Shown here: positions 44,822 to 54,281 of the stretch, piece after piece
How positions within the stretch are numbered: the first letter of the stretch is position 1
Layout of the letters: every line of letters starts with the position of its first letter
DNA from: Pseudomonas sp. WS 5079
Lineage (GTDB): Bacteria; Pseudomonadota; Gammaproteobacteria; Pseudomonadales; Pseudomonadaceae
Assembly (NCBI RefSeq): GCF_012985465.1
Contig: NZ_JAAQWN010000013.1
Coordinates: 62,001-126,000, forward strand
Length of the DNA stretch: 64,000 nucleotides
Direction: 5' to 3'
Program-made: the position numbers and the translations under genes
The notes under the pieces: generated by a model
Seen by the model: only the letters and a program-made list of their open reading frames with translations
What the model was told of the DNA's origin: nothing
The model's database searches: none

Positions 44822-45226
44822 ATGCTTTGGCAGCTGGCCCAGATGCTCTGGGTTGGCGGCCTGTGGCTGTTACACCTGGGTGTATTGCCGGTACTGGGCA
44901 TGATTGGCCTGGCGCCGTTGCTGATCGATGAGATCGGCGGATTATTGAGTGCGCTGCTGGTGGGATTTGCGGCGGCGTGCGTGACTCTCCAGGCATTGGT
45001 GCTGGTCAAGGCCGAGGGCTTGGGGAGTTTGTGGCGGGATATGCGCGGGCAACTGCTGTTGATGGCGCTGTATGCGTGCGCAATGTATTGCGTGGTGCGC
45101 ATATTGCTGCCGGAAGCGTTGCGCTGGCAGCTGTTCAGCTATCTTGTGCTAGGGTTTTCTGGCTTGGTGCTGGTGGCACAACCTGCGCCGGGATGGAGTG
45201 GCAGGGCGCGCGAAGCACGCCCGTGA
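44822..45226 (+). CDS. DUF4149-type inner-membrane protein
   Basis: 134 residues with four predicted membrane helices (about 3-22, 28-60, 75-97 and 102-122), starting MLWQLAQMLWVGGLW, as in the DUF4149/TMEM205-like proteins found between greA and yhbY in Pseudomonas. Function unknown. No Shine-Dalgarno is visible; a GC-rich hairpin touches the start codon, so translation may depend on ribosomes leaving greA 28 bases upstream. Confidence 0.8.
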   Translation: MLWQLAQMLWVGGLWLLHLGVLPVLGMIGLAPLLIDEIGGLLSALLVGFAAACVTLQALVLVKAEGLGSLWRDMRGQLLLMALYACAMYCVVRILLPEALRWQLFSYLVLGFSGLVLVAQPAPGWSGRAREARP

Positions 45227-45234
45227 CCCTTGTA

Positions 45235-45543
45235 TCATTTGAAGCGGTGAACGTTCGACAATTGCTTGTTGGCGCTGAAATTCTTGCGATACAGCAGCGC
45301 CATCTTGCCGATGACCTGAACCAGGTCCGCCTTGCCCACCTTGCACAGTTCTGCAATGGCGGCCAGGCGCGCTTCGCGATCGAGGATATTGACCTTGATC
45401 TTGATCAGCTCGTGATCGCCTAATGCGCGTTCAAGTTCGGCTAACACACCTTCAGTCAAACCGTTGTCAGCCACGATCAAAACTGGTTTCAGATGGTGGC
45501 CAATGGATTTGTACTGTTTCTTCTGCTCTTGAGTGAGCGGCAT
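45235..45543 (-). CDS. yhbY: YhbY/CRM-domain RNA-binding protein
   Basis: 102 residues forming one CRM domain: LTQEQKKQYKSIGHHLKPVLIVADNGLTEGV, then ELIKIKVN and the GKADLVQVIGKMALLYR motif with its basic GxxG-like loop. E. coli YhbY associates with pre-50S ribosomal particles. Divergent from rlmE, as usual in gamma-proteobacteria, where yhbY, rlmE and ftsH cluster. Confidence 0.95.
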   Translation of the reverse strand: MPLTQEQKKQYKSIGHHLKPVLIVADNGLTEGVLAELERALGDHELIKIKVNILDREARLAAIAELCKVGKADLVQVIGKMALLYRKNFSANKQLSNVHRFK

Positions 45544-45648
45544 AATCTGACCCCTGCGTCTGATCTTGTAAAAAGCGGCGGCCAGTTTACCCGAGCGAGT
45601 CCGGGACCGCCCAGTTAATCACGACCCGTTTTATTTTCGAGGTGGCCC

Positions 45649-46299
45649 GTGGCCCGTTCCAAAACTAGCCTTAACTGGCTTAAAGAGCATTTCAACGATC
45701 CTTACGTCAAAAAGGCGCAAAAGGATGGCTACCGTTCCCGGGCCAGCTACAAGCTGCTGGAGATCCAGGAAAAGGACCGGTTGATCCGTCCAGGCATGAG
45801 CGTAATCGATCTTGGCGCAGCCCCAGGTGGCTGGTCCCAGGTGACCAGTCGTCTGATTGGTGGGCAAGGCCGGTTGATCGCTTCCGATATCCTGGAGATG
45901 GACAGCATCCCTGATGTGACCTTCGTCCATGGCGACTTTACCCGCGATGACGTGTTGGCACAGATCCTCGAGGCTGTCGGAAATTCGCAGGTAGACCTTG
46001 TGATTTCGGATATGGCCCCCAATATGAGTGGATTACCAGCCGTGGATATGCCACGCGCCATGTTCCTGTGCGAATTGGCACTGGATCTGGCAGGAAGGGT
46101 TCTGCGTCCGGGTGGTGATTTTCTGGTCAAGGTCTTCCTTGGGGAAGGTTTTGACGAGTACCACAAGAACATGCGCAAGCTGTTCGACAAGGTGCAGACC
46201 CGCAAGCCTGACTCATCGAGGGACAGGTCTCGCGAGCAGTATTTGCTGGGCCGCGGTTACCGCGGTGTCGAAGGCGCTGCCAGTGATGAGCGTCTTTAA
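45649..46299 (+). CDS. rlmE: 23S rRNA U2552 2'-O-methyltransferase
   Basis: 216 residues from GTG 45649, with GAGGT five bases upstream. The FtsJ Rossmann domain has the SAM motif DLGAAPGGWSQ (54-64) and the catalytic Lys-Asp-Lys-Glu set spread over SRASYKLLE, SDMAPNMSG and FLVKVFLGEGFDEY. It methylates U2552 in the ribosomal A loop. Divergent from yhbY and upstream of ftsH by 191 bp. Confidence 0.96.
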   Translation: MARSKTSLNWLKEHFNDPYVKKAQKDGYRSRASYKLLEIQEKDRLIRPGMSVIDLGAAPGGWSQVTSRLIGGQGRLIASDILEMDSIPDVTFVHGDFTRDDVLAQILEAVGNSQVDLVISDMAPNMSGLPAVDMPRAMFLCELALDLAGRVLRPGGDFLVKVFLGEGFDEYHKNMRKLFDKVQTRKPDSSRDRSREQYLLGRGYRGVEGAASDERL

Positions 46300-46490
46300 A
46301 GGTTTTAAGGGAGTCGATAGGTTTTTTTATATCGCTTTCGTCACGAAGCTTTACGAATATTGTGTAGTCAAAGTTTCACAAAGGGTTACAGACGGCGCCT
46401 GCCAGAGTTGTAGGTAATGTAGTAAGTTAGGCCGGTGAATATCATGCGAAGCGCGCGCCAGTAGCGGAGCTTGCTTCAGAGGGTAGTTAA

Positions 46491-48410
46491 TTGAACGATA
46501 TGGCAAAGAATCTGATCCTGTGGTTGATCATCGCGGCTGTCCTGGTGACGGTGATGAACAACTTCTCCAGCCCTAACGAGCCGCAGACCCTCAACTATTC
46601 CGACTTCATCCAGCAAGTTAAGGATGGCAAGGTCGAGCGCGTAGCGGTTGATGGCTACGTGATCACCGGCAAGCGCAACGATGGCGACAGCTTCAAGACC
46701 ATCCGTCCGGCGATCCAGGACAATGGCCTGATCGGCGACCTGGTGGACAACAAGGTGGTCGTCGAGGGCAAGCAGCCTGAGCAGCAGAGCATCTGGACCC
46801 AGTTGCTGGTAGCCAGCTTCCCGATCCTGGTGATTATTGCCGTGTTCATGTTCTTCATGCGCCAGATGCAAGGTGGTGCAGGGGGCAAGGGCGGGCCGAT
46901 GAGCTTCGGCAAGAGCAAGGCACGCCTGCTTTCCGAAGACCAGGTAAAAACCACCCTGGCTGACGTTGCCGGTTGCGACGAAGCCAAGGAAGAAGTCGGC
47001 GAGTTGGTCGAGTTCCTGCGCGACCCAGGCAAGTTCCAGCGCTTGGGTGGCCGTATTCCTCGCGGCGTACTGATGGTTGGTCCTCCGGGTACCGGTAAAA
47101 CCCTGCTCGCCAAGGCGATTGCCGGCGAAGCCAAGGTGCCGTTCTTCACCATTTCCGGTTCCGACTTCGTCGAGATGTTCGTCGGTGTAGGCGCCAGCCG
47201 TGTGCGTGACATGTTCGAGCAGGCCAAGAAGCACGCGCCATGCATTATCTTCATCGATGAAATCGACGCTGTCGGTCGCCATCGTGGTGCTGGCATGGGC
47301 GGTGGTCATGATGAGCGTGAGCAGACCCTCAACCAGTTGCTGGTGGAGATGGACGGCTTTGAAATGAACGACGGCATCATCGTGATTGCCGCCACCAACC
47401 GTCCTGACGTACTTGACCCGGCGCTGCTGCGTCCGGGCCGTTTCGACCGCCAGGTGGTGGTTGGCTTGCCGGATATCCGTGGCCGCGAGCAGATTCTCAA
47501 GGTCCATATGCGCAAAGTGCCAATGGGCGATGACGTGGCGCCGGGCGTGATTGCCCGTGGTACTCCTGGTTTCTCCGGTGCCGACCTGGCCAACCTGGTG
47601 AACGAGGCCTCGCTGTTCGCTGCCCGTACCGGCAAGCGCATCGTCGAGATGAAAGAGTTCGAGCTGGCCAAGGACAAGATCATGATGGGCGCTGAGCGCA
47701 AATCCATGGTCATGTCCGAAAAAGAGAAACAGAACACCGCTTATCACGAAGCCGGTCATGCCATTGTCGGTCGCGTTGTGCCTGAGCATGACCCGGTCTA
47801 CAAGGTGTCGATCATTCCTCGTGGTCGGGCGTTGGGTGTCACCATGTTCCTGCCGGAAGAGGATCGTTACAGCCTCTCCAAGCGTGCCCTGATCAGCCAG
47901 ATCTGCTCGCTGTACGGCGGCCGTATCGCTGAAGAGATGACTCTGGGCTTCGACGGTGTAACCACCGGCGCGTCCAACGACATCATGCGTGCCAGCCAGA
48001 TTGCGCGGAACATGGTCACCAAGTGGGGTCTTTCGGAAAAACTCGGCCCGCTGATGTATGCCGAGGAAGAAGGCGAAGTATTCCTGGGGCGTGGTGGCGG
48101 CGGTCAAAGTGCCAGCTTCTCCGGCGAGACTGCCAAGCTGATCGACTCTGAAGTGCGCAGCATCATTGACCAGTGCTACGGCACGGCCAAGCAGATCCTT
48201 ACCGATAACCGTGACAAGCTCGACGCCATGGCTGATGCCCTGATGAAGTACGAGACTATTGATGCCGAGCAGATCGACGACATCATGGCTGGCCGTACTC
48301 CTCGCGAGCCTCGTGATTGGGAAGGTGGTTCGGGTACTTCTGGCACACCGCCAGTGGTACAGAATGAGCGCCCGGAAAACCCAATCGGCGGCCCGGCTGC
48401 CGACCTTTAA
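46491..48410 (+). CDS. ftsH: ATP-dependent zinc metalloprotease FtsH
   Basis: 639 residues if started at TTG 46491, which has GAGGG seven bases upstream; the ATG at 46500 (MAKNLIL) would be 16 bases from that site. Two membrane helices (about 7-24 and 103-123) flank a periplasmic domain. The AAA module has Walker A GPPGTGKT (197-204), IIFIDEIDAVG and the SRH, and the protease domain has HEAGH (419-423). Degrades membrane proteins and regulators such as sigma-32 in E. coli. Confidence 0.97.
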   Translation: MNDMAKNLILWLIIAAVLVTVMNNFSSPNEPQTLNYSDFIQQVKDGKVERVAVDGYVITGKRNDGDSFKTIRPAIQDNGLIGDLVDNKVVVEGKQPEQQSIWTQLLVASFPILVIIAVFMFFMRQMQGGAGGKGGPMSFGKSKARLLSEDQVKTTLADVAGCDEAKEEVGELVEFLRDPGKFQRLGGRIPRGVLMVGPPGTGKTLLAKAIAGEAKVPFFTISGSDFVEMFVGVGASRVRDMFEQAKKHAPCIIFIDEIDAVGRHRGAGMGGGHDEREQTLNQLLVEMDGFEMNDGIIVIAATNRPDVLDPALLRPGRFDRQVVVGLPDIRGREQILKVHMRKVPMGDDVAPGVIARGTPGFSGADLANLVNEASLFAARTGKRIVEMKEFELAKDKIMMGAERKSMVMSEKEKQNTAYHEAGHAIVGRVVPEHDPVYKVSIIPRGRALGVTMFLPEEDRYSLSKRALISQICSLYGGRIAEEMTLGFDGVTTGASNDIMRASQIARNMVTKWGLSEKLGPLMYAEEEGEVFLGRGGGGQSASFSGETAKLIDSEVRSIIDQCYGTAKQILTDNRDKLDAMADALMKYETIDAEQIDDIMAGRTPREPRDWEGGSGTSGTPPVVQNERPENPIGGPAADL

Positions 48411-48418
48411 GGCTTGAA

Positions 48419-49270
48419 ATGACTTCTGTGTTGTCCTCCACCCGGTTGCCTTGCGGCAACCGGGTTCTTGATTTGGCCCGTACCCACGTTATGGGCATTC
48501 TCAACGTAACCCCTGATTCCTTTTCCGACGGTGGTCGCTTCAGCCAGCTGGACGCGGCTTTGCGTCATGCAGAGGCAATGGTGGCTGCGGGTGCGACCAT
48601 TATCGATGTCGGTGGTGAATCGACTCGGCCTGGAGCACGTGCTGTTTCCCCGCTGGAGGAGATGGAGCGTGTTGCGCCGATTGTCGAGCGAATCCATCGT
48701 GAGCTGGATGTCATCATCTCGGTAGATACCTCGACGCCCGCCGTCATGCGTGAGACCGCGCGACTCGGCGCGGGGCTGATCAACGATGTGCGCTCATTGC
48801 AGCGCGATGGTGCGCTGGATGCTGCTGCTGCCACCGGGTTGCCTGTGTGCCTAATGCATATGCTTGGCGAGCCCGGGACGATGCAGGACGCCCCGCACTA
48901 CGACAACCTGGTTGAAGAAGTGACGGAATTTCTGGTGAGTCGCATTGCCCAATGCGCCGTTGCAGGAATTGCACCTGAGCGGATCATTCTCGACCCGGGG
49001 TTTGGTTTTGCCAAAACCCTGCAGCACAACTTGAGCCTGTTCAAACATGTGGAGTCGCTGCATGCCCTTGGTCGCCCCCTGTTGGTTGGGGTGTCACGCA
49101 AGAGCATGATAGGCATGGCCTTGAATCGTCCCGTGGGCGAGCGCCTGTATGGCGGCCTGGCCCTCGCGGCGCTGGCCGTGGCCAAGGGGGCGCGCATTCT
49201 GCGGGTGCATGATGTGGCCGAGACAGTTGACGTAGTGCGGATGATCGAAGCGGTAGAATCAGCCGAATAA
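48419..49270 (+). CDS. folP: dihydropteroate synthase
   Basis: 283 residues. Pterin-binding signatures NVTPDSFSDGG (29-39) and IIDVGGESTRPGA, then LINDVRSL, LDPGFGFAK and the SRKSMIG phosphate/pABA loop. Joins pABA to 6-hydroxymethyl-dihydropterin pyrophosphate in folate synthesis; target of sulphonamides. Starts eight bases after ftsH and ends 16 bases before glmM, in one operon. Confidence 0.97.
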   Translation: MTSVLSSTRLPCGNRVLDLARTHVMGILNVTPDSFSDGGRFSQLDAALRHAEAMVAAGATIIDVGGESTRPGARAVSPLEEMERVAPIVERIHRELDVIISVDTSTPAVMRETARLGAGLINDVRSLQRDGALDAAAATGLPVCLMHMLGEPGTMQDAPHYDNLVEEVTEFLVSRIAQCAVAGIAPERIILDPGFGFAKTLQHNLSLFKHVESLHALGRPLLVGVSRKSMIGMALNRPVGERLYGGLALAALAVAKGARILRVHDVAETVDVVRMIEAVESAE

Positions 49271-49286
49271 GAATGATGGAGCACTT

Positions 49287-50624
49287 ATGACAAAGAAATA
49301 TTTTGGCACCGACGGTATTCGTGGTCGGGTCGGCGAATTCCCGATCACTCCGGATTTTATGCTCAAGCTGGGCTGGGCGGCCGGGATGGCCTTTCGCAGC
49401 ATGGGCGCATGTCGCATCCTGGTCGGCAAGGACACGCGGATCTCCGGTTACATGTTCGAGTCTGCGCTGGAGGCGGGCCTGTCCGCTGCCGGGGCTGATG
49501 TGATGTTGCTGGGGCCGATGCCTACGCCGGCGATCGCTTATCTGACGCGTACCTTCCACGCTGAAGCCGGGATTGTGATCAGCGCTTCGCACAATCCCCA
49601 TGACGACAATGGCATCAAGTTTTTCTCGGGCCAGGGCACCAAGCTGCCGGACGAGATCGAACACATGATTGAAGAGCTGCTGGATGCGCCGATGACCGTC
49701 GTCGAGTCGAGCAAGCTGGGCAAGGTATCGCGGATCAACGACGCGTCGGGTCGTTATATCGAATTTTGCAAAAGCAGCGTGCCTACCAGCACCAATTTTG
49801 CCGGACTCAAGGTGGTCATCGACTGTGCCCACGGTGCCACCTACAAGGTCGCTCCCAGCGTATTCAAGGAATTGGGCGCCGAGGTCACCGTGCTGTCGGC
49901 TCAGCCTAACGGCCTGAACATCAACGACAACTGCGGTTCGACCCACATGGGGCAATTGCAGGCAGCGGTATTGGCCGAGCACGCGGACCTGGGTATCGCC
50001 TTCGATGGTGACGGTGATCGCGTGCTGATGGTCGATCATACCGGCGCCATCGTCGACGGTGACGACCTGCTGTTCATCATTGCCCGCGACCTGCATGAGC
50101 GTAACAAGCTCCAAGGCGGCGTCGTCGGTACCTTGATGAGTAACCTGGGGCTGGAGCTGGCCCTGGCCGACCTGGGGATCCCGTTCGTGCGCGCCAATGT
50201 TGGCGACCGCTACGTGATTGCCGAGCTGCTGGAGCGCAACTGGGTGGTGGGTGGCGAGAATTCGGGCCATGTCGTGTGCTTCCAGCACACCACCACCGGT
50301 GATGCGATTATCGCGGCGCTGCAGGTACTATTGGCCCTGCGTCGCCGCGAAGAAAGCCTGGCCCAGGCGCGCCAGGCGCTACGCAAGTGCCCTCAAGTAT
50401 TGCTCAATGTGCGTTTCTCGGGTGGTGAAAACCCTATCGAGCACCCGGCGATCAAGGAAGCCTGTGAGCGCGTTACCGTCGCCATGGCGGGGCGTGGCCG
50501 GGTCTTGTTGCGCAAGTCGGGGACCGAGCCTTTGGTGCGTGTGATGGTTGAAGGCGATGACGAAACACAGGTTCGTGGCTACGCCGAAGAGCTGGCAAAA
50601 CTGGTAACTGAAGTTTGCGCCTGA
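49287..50624 (+). CDS. glmM: phosphoglucosamine mutase
   Basis: 445 residues with the four-domain phosphohexomutase layout: GTDGIRG (7-13), the phosphoserine loop ISASHNPHDDNGIKF (Ser101), the metal loop DGDGDR, the sugar loop GGENSGH and the C-terminal RKSGTEPLVRVM. Converts glucosamine-6-P to glucosamine-1-P for peptidoglycan and LPS precursors. Cotranscribed with folP. Confidence 0.97.
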   Translation: MTKKYFGTDGIRGRVGEFPITPDFMLKLGWAAGMAFRSMGACRILVGKDTRISGYMFESALEAGLSAAGADVMLLGPMPTPAIAYLTRTFHAEAGIVISASHNPHDDNGIKFFSGQGTKLPDEIEHMIEELLDAPMTVVESSKLGKVSRINDASGRYIEFCKSSVPTSTNFAGLKVVIDCAHGATYKVAPSVFKELGAEVTVLSAQPNGLNINDNCGSTHMGQLQAAVLAEHADLGIAFDGDGDRVLMVDHTGAIVDGDDLLFIIARDLHERNKLQGGVVGTLMSNLGLELALADLGIPFVRANVGDRYVIAELLERNWVVGGENSGHVVCFQHTTTGDAIIAALQVLLALRRREESLAQARQALRKCPQVLLNVRFSGGENPIEHPAIKEACERVTVAMAGRGRVLLRKSGTEPLVRVMVEGDDETQVRGYAEELAKLVTEVCA

Positions 50625-50690
50625 ATTCGGCTTGCCAGTGATGATGTGGTTGGGTAACATCTGCGCCCACTTTGACCGACGAGGTACAGC

Positions 50691-51446
50691 ATGCGTCGCA
50701 CTATGGTAGCTGGTAACTGGAAGATGCACGGTACCCGCGCCAGTGTCGCTGAGCTGGTCAATGGCCTTCGTCACCTGGCTTTGCCAAGCGGTGTCGATAT
50801 TGCGGTATTCCCGCCTTGCTTGCATATCAACCAAGTGGTTGATGGCTTGAAAGGCAAGTCGATCCAGGTCGGCGCGCAGAATTCCGCAGTAGAAGCCATG
50901 CAGGGTGCGTTGACCGGTGAGATTGCACCGAGTCAGTTGGTTGATGCGGGTTGTTCCTATGTGCTTGTTGGGCACTCCGAGCGCCGTCAGATGATGGGCG
51001 AGCGGGATGGGACGCTCAACCGCAAGTTCGCGGCGGCACAGGCTTGTGGCTTGATTCCAGTGTTGTGCATAGGGGAAACCCTGGAGCAGCGTGAATCGGG
51101 CAAGACTCTTGAAGTTGTCTCGCGTCAGCTGGGCAGCATCATCGAGGAGCTGGGTGTTGGTGCATTTGCAAAGGCAGTGATTGCTTACGAGCCGGTCTGG
51201 GCCATTGGCACCGGGCTGACTGCTACACCGCAACAGGCGCAGGATGTGCATGCAGCCATCCGCGCGCAGTTGGCGGCAGAGAATTCTGAGGTCGCACAAG
51301 GTGTGCGGCTTCTATACGGCGGCAGCGTGAAGGCGGCCAATGCGGTCGAACTGTTCGGCATGCCGGATATCGATGGGGGGCTCATTGGTGGAGCTTCCCT
51401 GAATGCAGATGAGTTCGGTGCGATTTGTCGCGCCGCGGGAAACTGA
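50691..51446 (+). CDS. tpiA: triosephosphate isomerase
   Basis: 251 residues. The TIM barrel has Lys11 in AGNWKMHG, the catalytic His in VLVGHSERR and Glu in AYEPVWAIGTG, with the phosphate loop YGGSVKAANA near the C-terminus. Interconverts glyceraldehyde-3-P and DHAP. GACGAGG upstream of the ATG is the likely ribosome-binding site. Confidence 0.97.
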   Translation: MRRTMVAGNWKMHGTRASVAELVNGLRHLALPSGVDIAVFPPCLHINQVVDGLKGKSIQVGAQNSAVEAMQGALTGEIAPSQLVDAGCSYVLVGHSERRQMMGERDGTLNRKFAAAQACGLIPVLCIGETLEQRESGKTLEVVSRQLGSIIEELGVGAFAKAVIAYEPVWAIGTGLTATPQQAQDVHAAIRAQLAAENSEVAQGVRLLYGGSVKAANAVELFGMPDIDGGLIGGASLNADEFGAICRAAGN

Positions 51447-51450
51447 GAAA

Positions 51451-51834
51451 ATGCTGGAAACAGTCGTAGTCGTTTTTCATCTGTTGGGTGCGCTGGGCGT
51501 TGTTGCCCTGGTATTGCTGCAACAGGGTAAAGGTGCGGACGCTGGTGCGTCTTTCGGGGCAGGTGCTTCAAATACTGTGTTCGGAAGCCAAGGTTCCTCT
51601 ACCTTTCTTAGTAAGTTTACTGCTATACTTGCCGCCGGTTTCTTCATAACCAGCCTGGGGTTAGGTTACTTTGCTAAAGAGAAAGCTCATGTGCTGACTC
51701 AAGCAGGTTTGCCAGATCCAGCAGTGTTGGAAGTGCCAAAAGCAAAACCGGCTTCTGATGATGTCCCGGTGCTTCAAGAGCAAAAGTCGGCTACTCCAGC
51801 GACTGACGTGCCTCCAGCTCAAGAGCAGAAGTAA
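51451..51834 (+). CDS. secG: preprotein translocase subunit SecG
   Basis: 127 residues from ATG 51451, four bases after tpiA. Two membrane helices (about 3-22 and 52-72) flank the conserved loop GKGADAGASFGAGASNTVFG; the C-terminal tail is rich in Pro, Ala and Gln, as in other Pseudomonas. Auxiliary subunit of the SecYEG channel. Two tRNA genes follow. Confidence 0.96.
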   Translation: MLETVVVVFHLLGALGVVALVLLQQGKGADAGASFGAGASNTVFGSQGSSTFLSKFTAILAAGFFITSLGLGYFAKEKAHVLTQAGLPDPAVLEVPKAKPASDDVPVLQEQKSATPATDVPPAQEQK

Positions 51835-51855
51835 GAAGGTTGTAAACGCTGTATT

Positions 51856-51941
51856 GCCGAGGTGGTGGAATTGGTAGACACGCAACCTTGAGGTGGTTGT
51901 GCCCATAGGGTGTAGGGGTTCGAGTCCCCTTCTCGGTACCA
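51856..51941 (+). tRNA. tRNA-Leu (GAG)
   Basis: 86 nt with a long variable arm, the TTGAGGT anticodon loop giving anticodon GAG, the T-loop GGTTCGAGTCC and encoded CCA. The acceptor stem GCCGAGG pairs with TCTCGGT, including wobble pairs at both ends. Confidence 0.96.
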
Positions 51942-51952
51942 ATTATCAGGAG

Positions 51953-51975
51953 AGCCCGCTGTTGCGGGCTTTCTT
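51953..51975 (+). terminator. stem-loop between the tRNA genes
   Basis: AGCCCGC-TGTT-GCGGGCT followed by TTCTTG; a likely terminator of the secG-tRNA-Leu transcript. Confidence 0.8.
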
Positions 51976-52037
51976 GTAGGTGGAAGGTTACATTGACCCT
52001 GTAAGGGATCGGTCGTATACTTCCGCCCCAGCTTTGT

Positions 52038-52114
<77 letters not shown>

Positions 52115-52124
52115 GTTTTAGCGG

Positions 52125-52146
52125 AGCCCCTTTTAAGGGGCTTTTT
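52125..52146 (+). terminator. terminator after tRNA-fMet
   Basis: AGCCCC and GGGGCT around TTTTAA, then T5. Confidence 0.85.
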
Positions 52147-52191
52147 GTTAGCTGGACACTTTCAACGCCGCTGTTCGACGGCGTTTCAAGG

Positions 52192-52215
52192 ATGGGCGTT
52201 TCGCCCATTTTTTTA
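52192..52215 (+). terminator. second hairpin before rimP
   Basis: ATGGGCG-TTT-CGCCCAT followed by T7, 40 bases before rimP. An additional imperfect stem (AACGCCG with CGGCGTT) lies just before it. It may attenuate read-through into the rimP-nusA-infB operon. Confidence 0.75.
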
Positions 52216-52254
52216 TTTTGCACAGCATGCACATACATGCACGAGGGGGTTCAG

Positions 52255-52713
52255 GTGTCGAGCAAGCTAGAAGAGTTGCAGGCCTTGCTGGCCCCGGTGG
52301 TCGTGGCCCTAGGCTATGAATGCTGGGGTATTGAGTTTTCGGCTCAAGGTCGCCACTCAATGTTGCGCGTTTATATCGATAAAGAGGGCGGCGTGCTGGT
52401 GGACGATTGTGCCATCGTCAGCCGTCAGATCAGCGGTGTCCTGGATGTTGAAGATCCGATCGCCGTTGAATACACCCTCGAAGTTTCCTCGCCAGGCATG
52501 GAACGCCCACTGTTCACTATTGAGCAGTTTGCTAAATATGCCGGTGAACAAGTGAAGATCAAGCTGCGATCTCCTTTTGAAGGGCGACGCAACTTTCAGG
52601 GCCTTCTGCGCGGTGTAGAAGAACAGGATGTAGTGGTGCAGGTAGAAGACCACGAGTTCCTGTTGCCGATCGATATGATCGACAAGGCCAACATTATTCC
52701 CAGTTTTGACTGA
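52255..52713 (+). CDS. rimP: ribosome maturation factor RimP
   Basis: 152 residues from GTG 52255, with GAGGGGG six bases upstream. It has the RimP pattern LEELQALLAPVVVALGYECWGIEF, RVYIDKEGGVLVDDCAIVSR, YTLEVSSPGMERPL and a C-terminal Sm-like barrel. Needed for 30S subunit maturation. First gene of the classic rimP-nusA-infB operon. Confidence 0.96.
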   Translation: MSSKLEELQALLAPVVVALGYECWGIEFSAQGRHSMLRVYIDKEGGVLVDDCAIVSRQISGVLDVEDPIAVEYTLEVSSPGMERPLFTIEQFAKYAGEQVKIKLRSPFEGRRNFQGLLRGVEEQDVVVQVEDHEFLLPIDMIDKANIIPSFD

Positions 52714-52772
52714 GACGTGCCAGAAACTGCGGATCCCGCGGATCCAATGGCTTGCGAAAGGCGAGGCGTACG

Positions 52773-54254
52773 ATGAGCAAAGAAGTACTGCTGGTTGTTG
52801 AGTCGGTATCCAATGAAAAGGGCGTACCGGCTAACGTGATTTTTGAAGCGCTGGAGTTGGCCCTGGCCACTGCTACCAAAAAGCGTTTTGAAGACGAAGT
52901 TGATCTGCGTGTGGAAATCAACCGCCACACCGGAGCCTATGAGACTTTCCGTCGCTGGACAGTCGTCGAAGAAGCCGATCTTGATGATCCGGCCATCGAA
53001 ACCTGGCCAAGCAAGGTTGCGCAAACGCATCCTGGTGCCCAGGTGGGTGACGTCGTCGAGGAAAAGATCGAGTCCATCGAGTTCGGCCGCATCGCTGCAC
53101 AGACTGCCAAGCAAGTCATCGTGCAAAAGGTCCGCGAAGCCGAGCGCGCTCAAGTCGTTGACGCCTATCGCGAGCGCCTGGGGGAAATCATCTCCGGCAC
53201 CGTGAAGAAAGTGACCCGCGACAACGTGATCGTCGACCTGGGTAACAACGCTGAAGCGTTGCTGGCCCGTGAAGACATCATTTCTCGCGAAACCTTCCGT
53301 GTTGGCGTGCGCTTGCGTGCGCTGCTCAAGGAAATCCGCACCGAGAACCGTGGCCCTCAACTGATCCTGTCGCGTACTGCGCCGGAAATGTTGATCGAGC
53401 TGTTCCGTATCGAAGTGCCGGAAATTGCCGAAGGCCTGATCGAAGTGATGGCTGCGTCCCGCGACCCGGGTTCGCGCGCCAAGATCGCGGTCCGCTCCAA
53501 GGACAAACGCATCGACCCGCAGGGCGCTTGCATTGGTATGCGCGGTTCGCGCGTCCAGGCGGTGTCGGGCGAATTGGGCGGTGAGCGTGTGGATATCGTG
53601 CTGTGGGACGATAACCCGGCGCAGTTCGTGATCAACGCCATGTCCCCGGCCGAAGTCGCGGCAATTATTGTTGACGAAGATGCCCATGCAATGGACATCG
53701 CCGTTGGCGCAGACAATCTGGCCCAGGCCATCGGTCGCGGTGGTCAGAACGTGCGTCTGGCCAGCCAGTTGACTGGCTGGACCCTGAACGTCATGACCGA
53801 ATCGGACATCCAGGCTAAGCAGCAAGCAGAAACCGGCGACATCCTGCGCAACTTCATCGACGAGCTGGAAGTCGACGAAGACCTGGCACAGGTGCTGGTA
53901 GATGAAGGCTTTACCAGCCTGGAAGAGATTGCCTACGTACCGGTGGAGGAAATGCTCAACATCGACGGCTTTGACGAAGACACCGTCAACGAGCTTCGCG
54001 CTCGGGCCAAGGATCGCTTGTTGACTAAAGCCATCGCTACTGAGGAAAAGCTGGCAGACGCCCATCCGGCCGAAGACCTGCTCTCGCTTGAGGGTATGGA
54101 CAAGGATTTGGCGATGGAACTGGCGGTGCGCGGCGTAATTACCCGCGAAGACCTGGCCGAGCAGTCTATTGACGACCTGCTCGACATCGACGGCATTGAC
54201 GATGATCGTGCCGGCAAGTTGATCATGGCCGCCCGAGCCCATTGGTTCGAGTAA
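52773..54254 (+). CDS. nusA: transcription termination/antitermination factor NusA
   Basis: 493 residues from ATG 52773. An N-terminal RNA polymerase-binding domain, S1 domain (about 135-200), two KH domains (RDPGSRAKIAVRSKD, then ACIGMRGSRVQAV and AIGRGGQNVRLA) and two acidic C-terminal repeats typical of proteobacteria. It controls pausing, termination and antitermination. Confidence 0.97.
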   Translation: MSKEVLLVVESVSNEKGVPANVIFEALELALATATKKRFEDEVDLRVEINRHTGAYETFRRWTVVEEADLDDPAIETWPSKVAQTHPGAQVGDVVEEKIESIEFGRIAAQTAKQVIVQKVREAERAQVVDAYRERLGEIISGTVKKVTRDNVIVDLGNNAEALLAREDIISRETFRVGVRLRALLKEIRTENRGPQLILSRTAPEMLIELFRIEVPEIAEGLIEVMAASRDPGSRAKIAVRSKDKRIDPQGACIGMRGSRVQAVSGELGGERVDIVLWDDNPAQFVINAMSPAEVAAIIVDEDAHAMDIAVGADNLAQAIGRGGQNVRLASQLTGWTLNVMTESDIQAKQQAETGDILRNFIDELEVDEDLAQVLVDEGFTSLEEIAYVPVEEMLNIDGFDEDTVNELRARAKDRLLTKAIATEEKLADAHPAEDLLSLEGMDKDLAMELAVRGVITREDLAEQSIDDLLDIDGIDDDRAGKLIMAARAHWFE

Positions 54255-54281
54255 TTAGGCGCGGCCTGAGGAGAGAAGTGC

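Noticed and set aside
46476..48107. 543-codon open frame opposite ftsH
   Set aside because: Antisense shadow of the intact ftsH gene.
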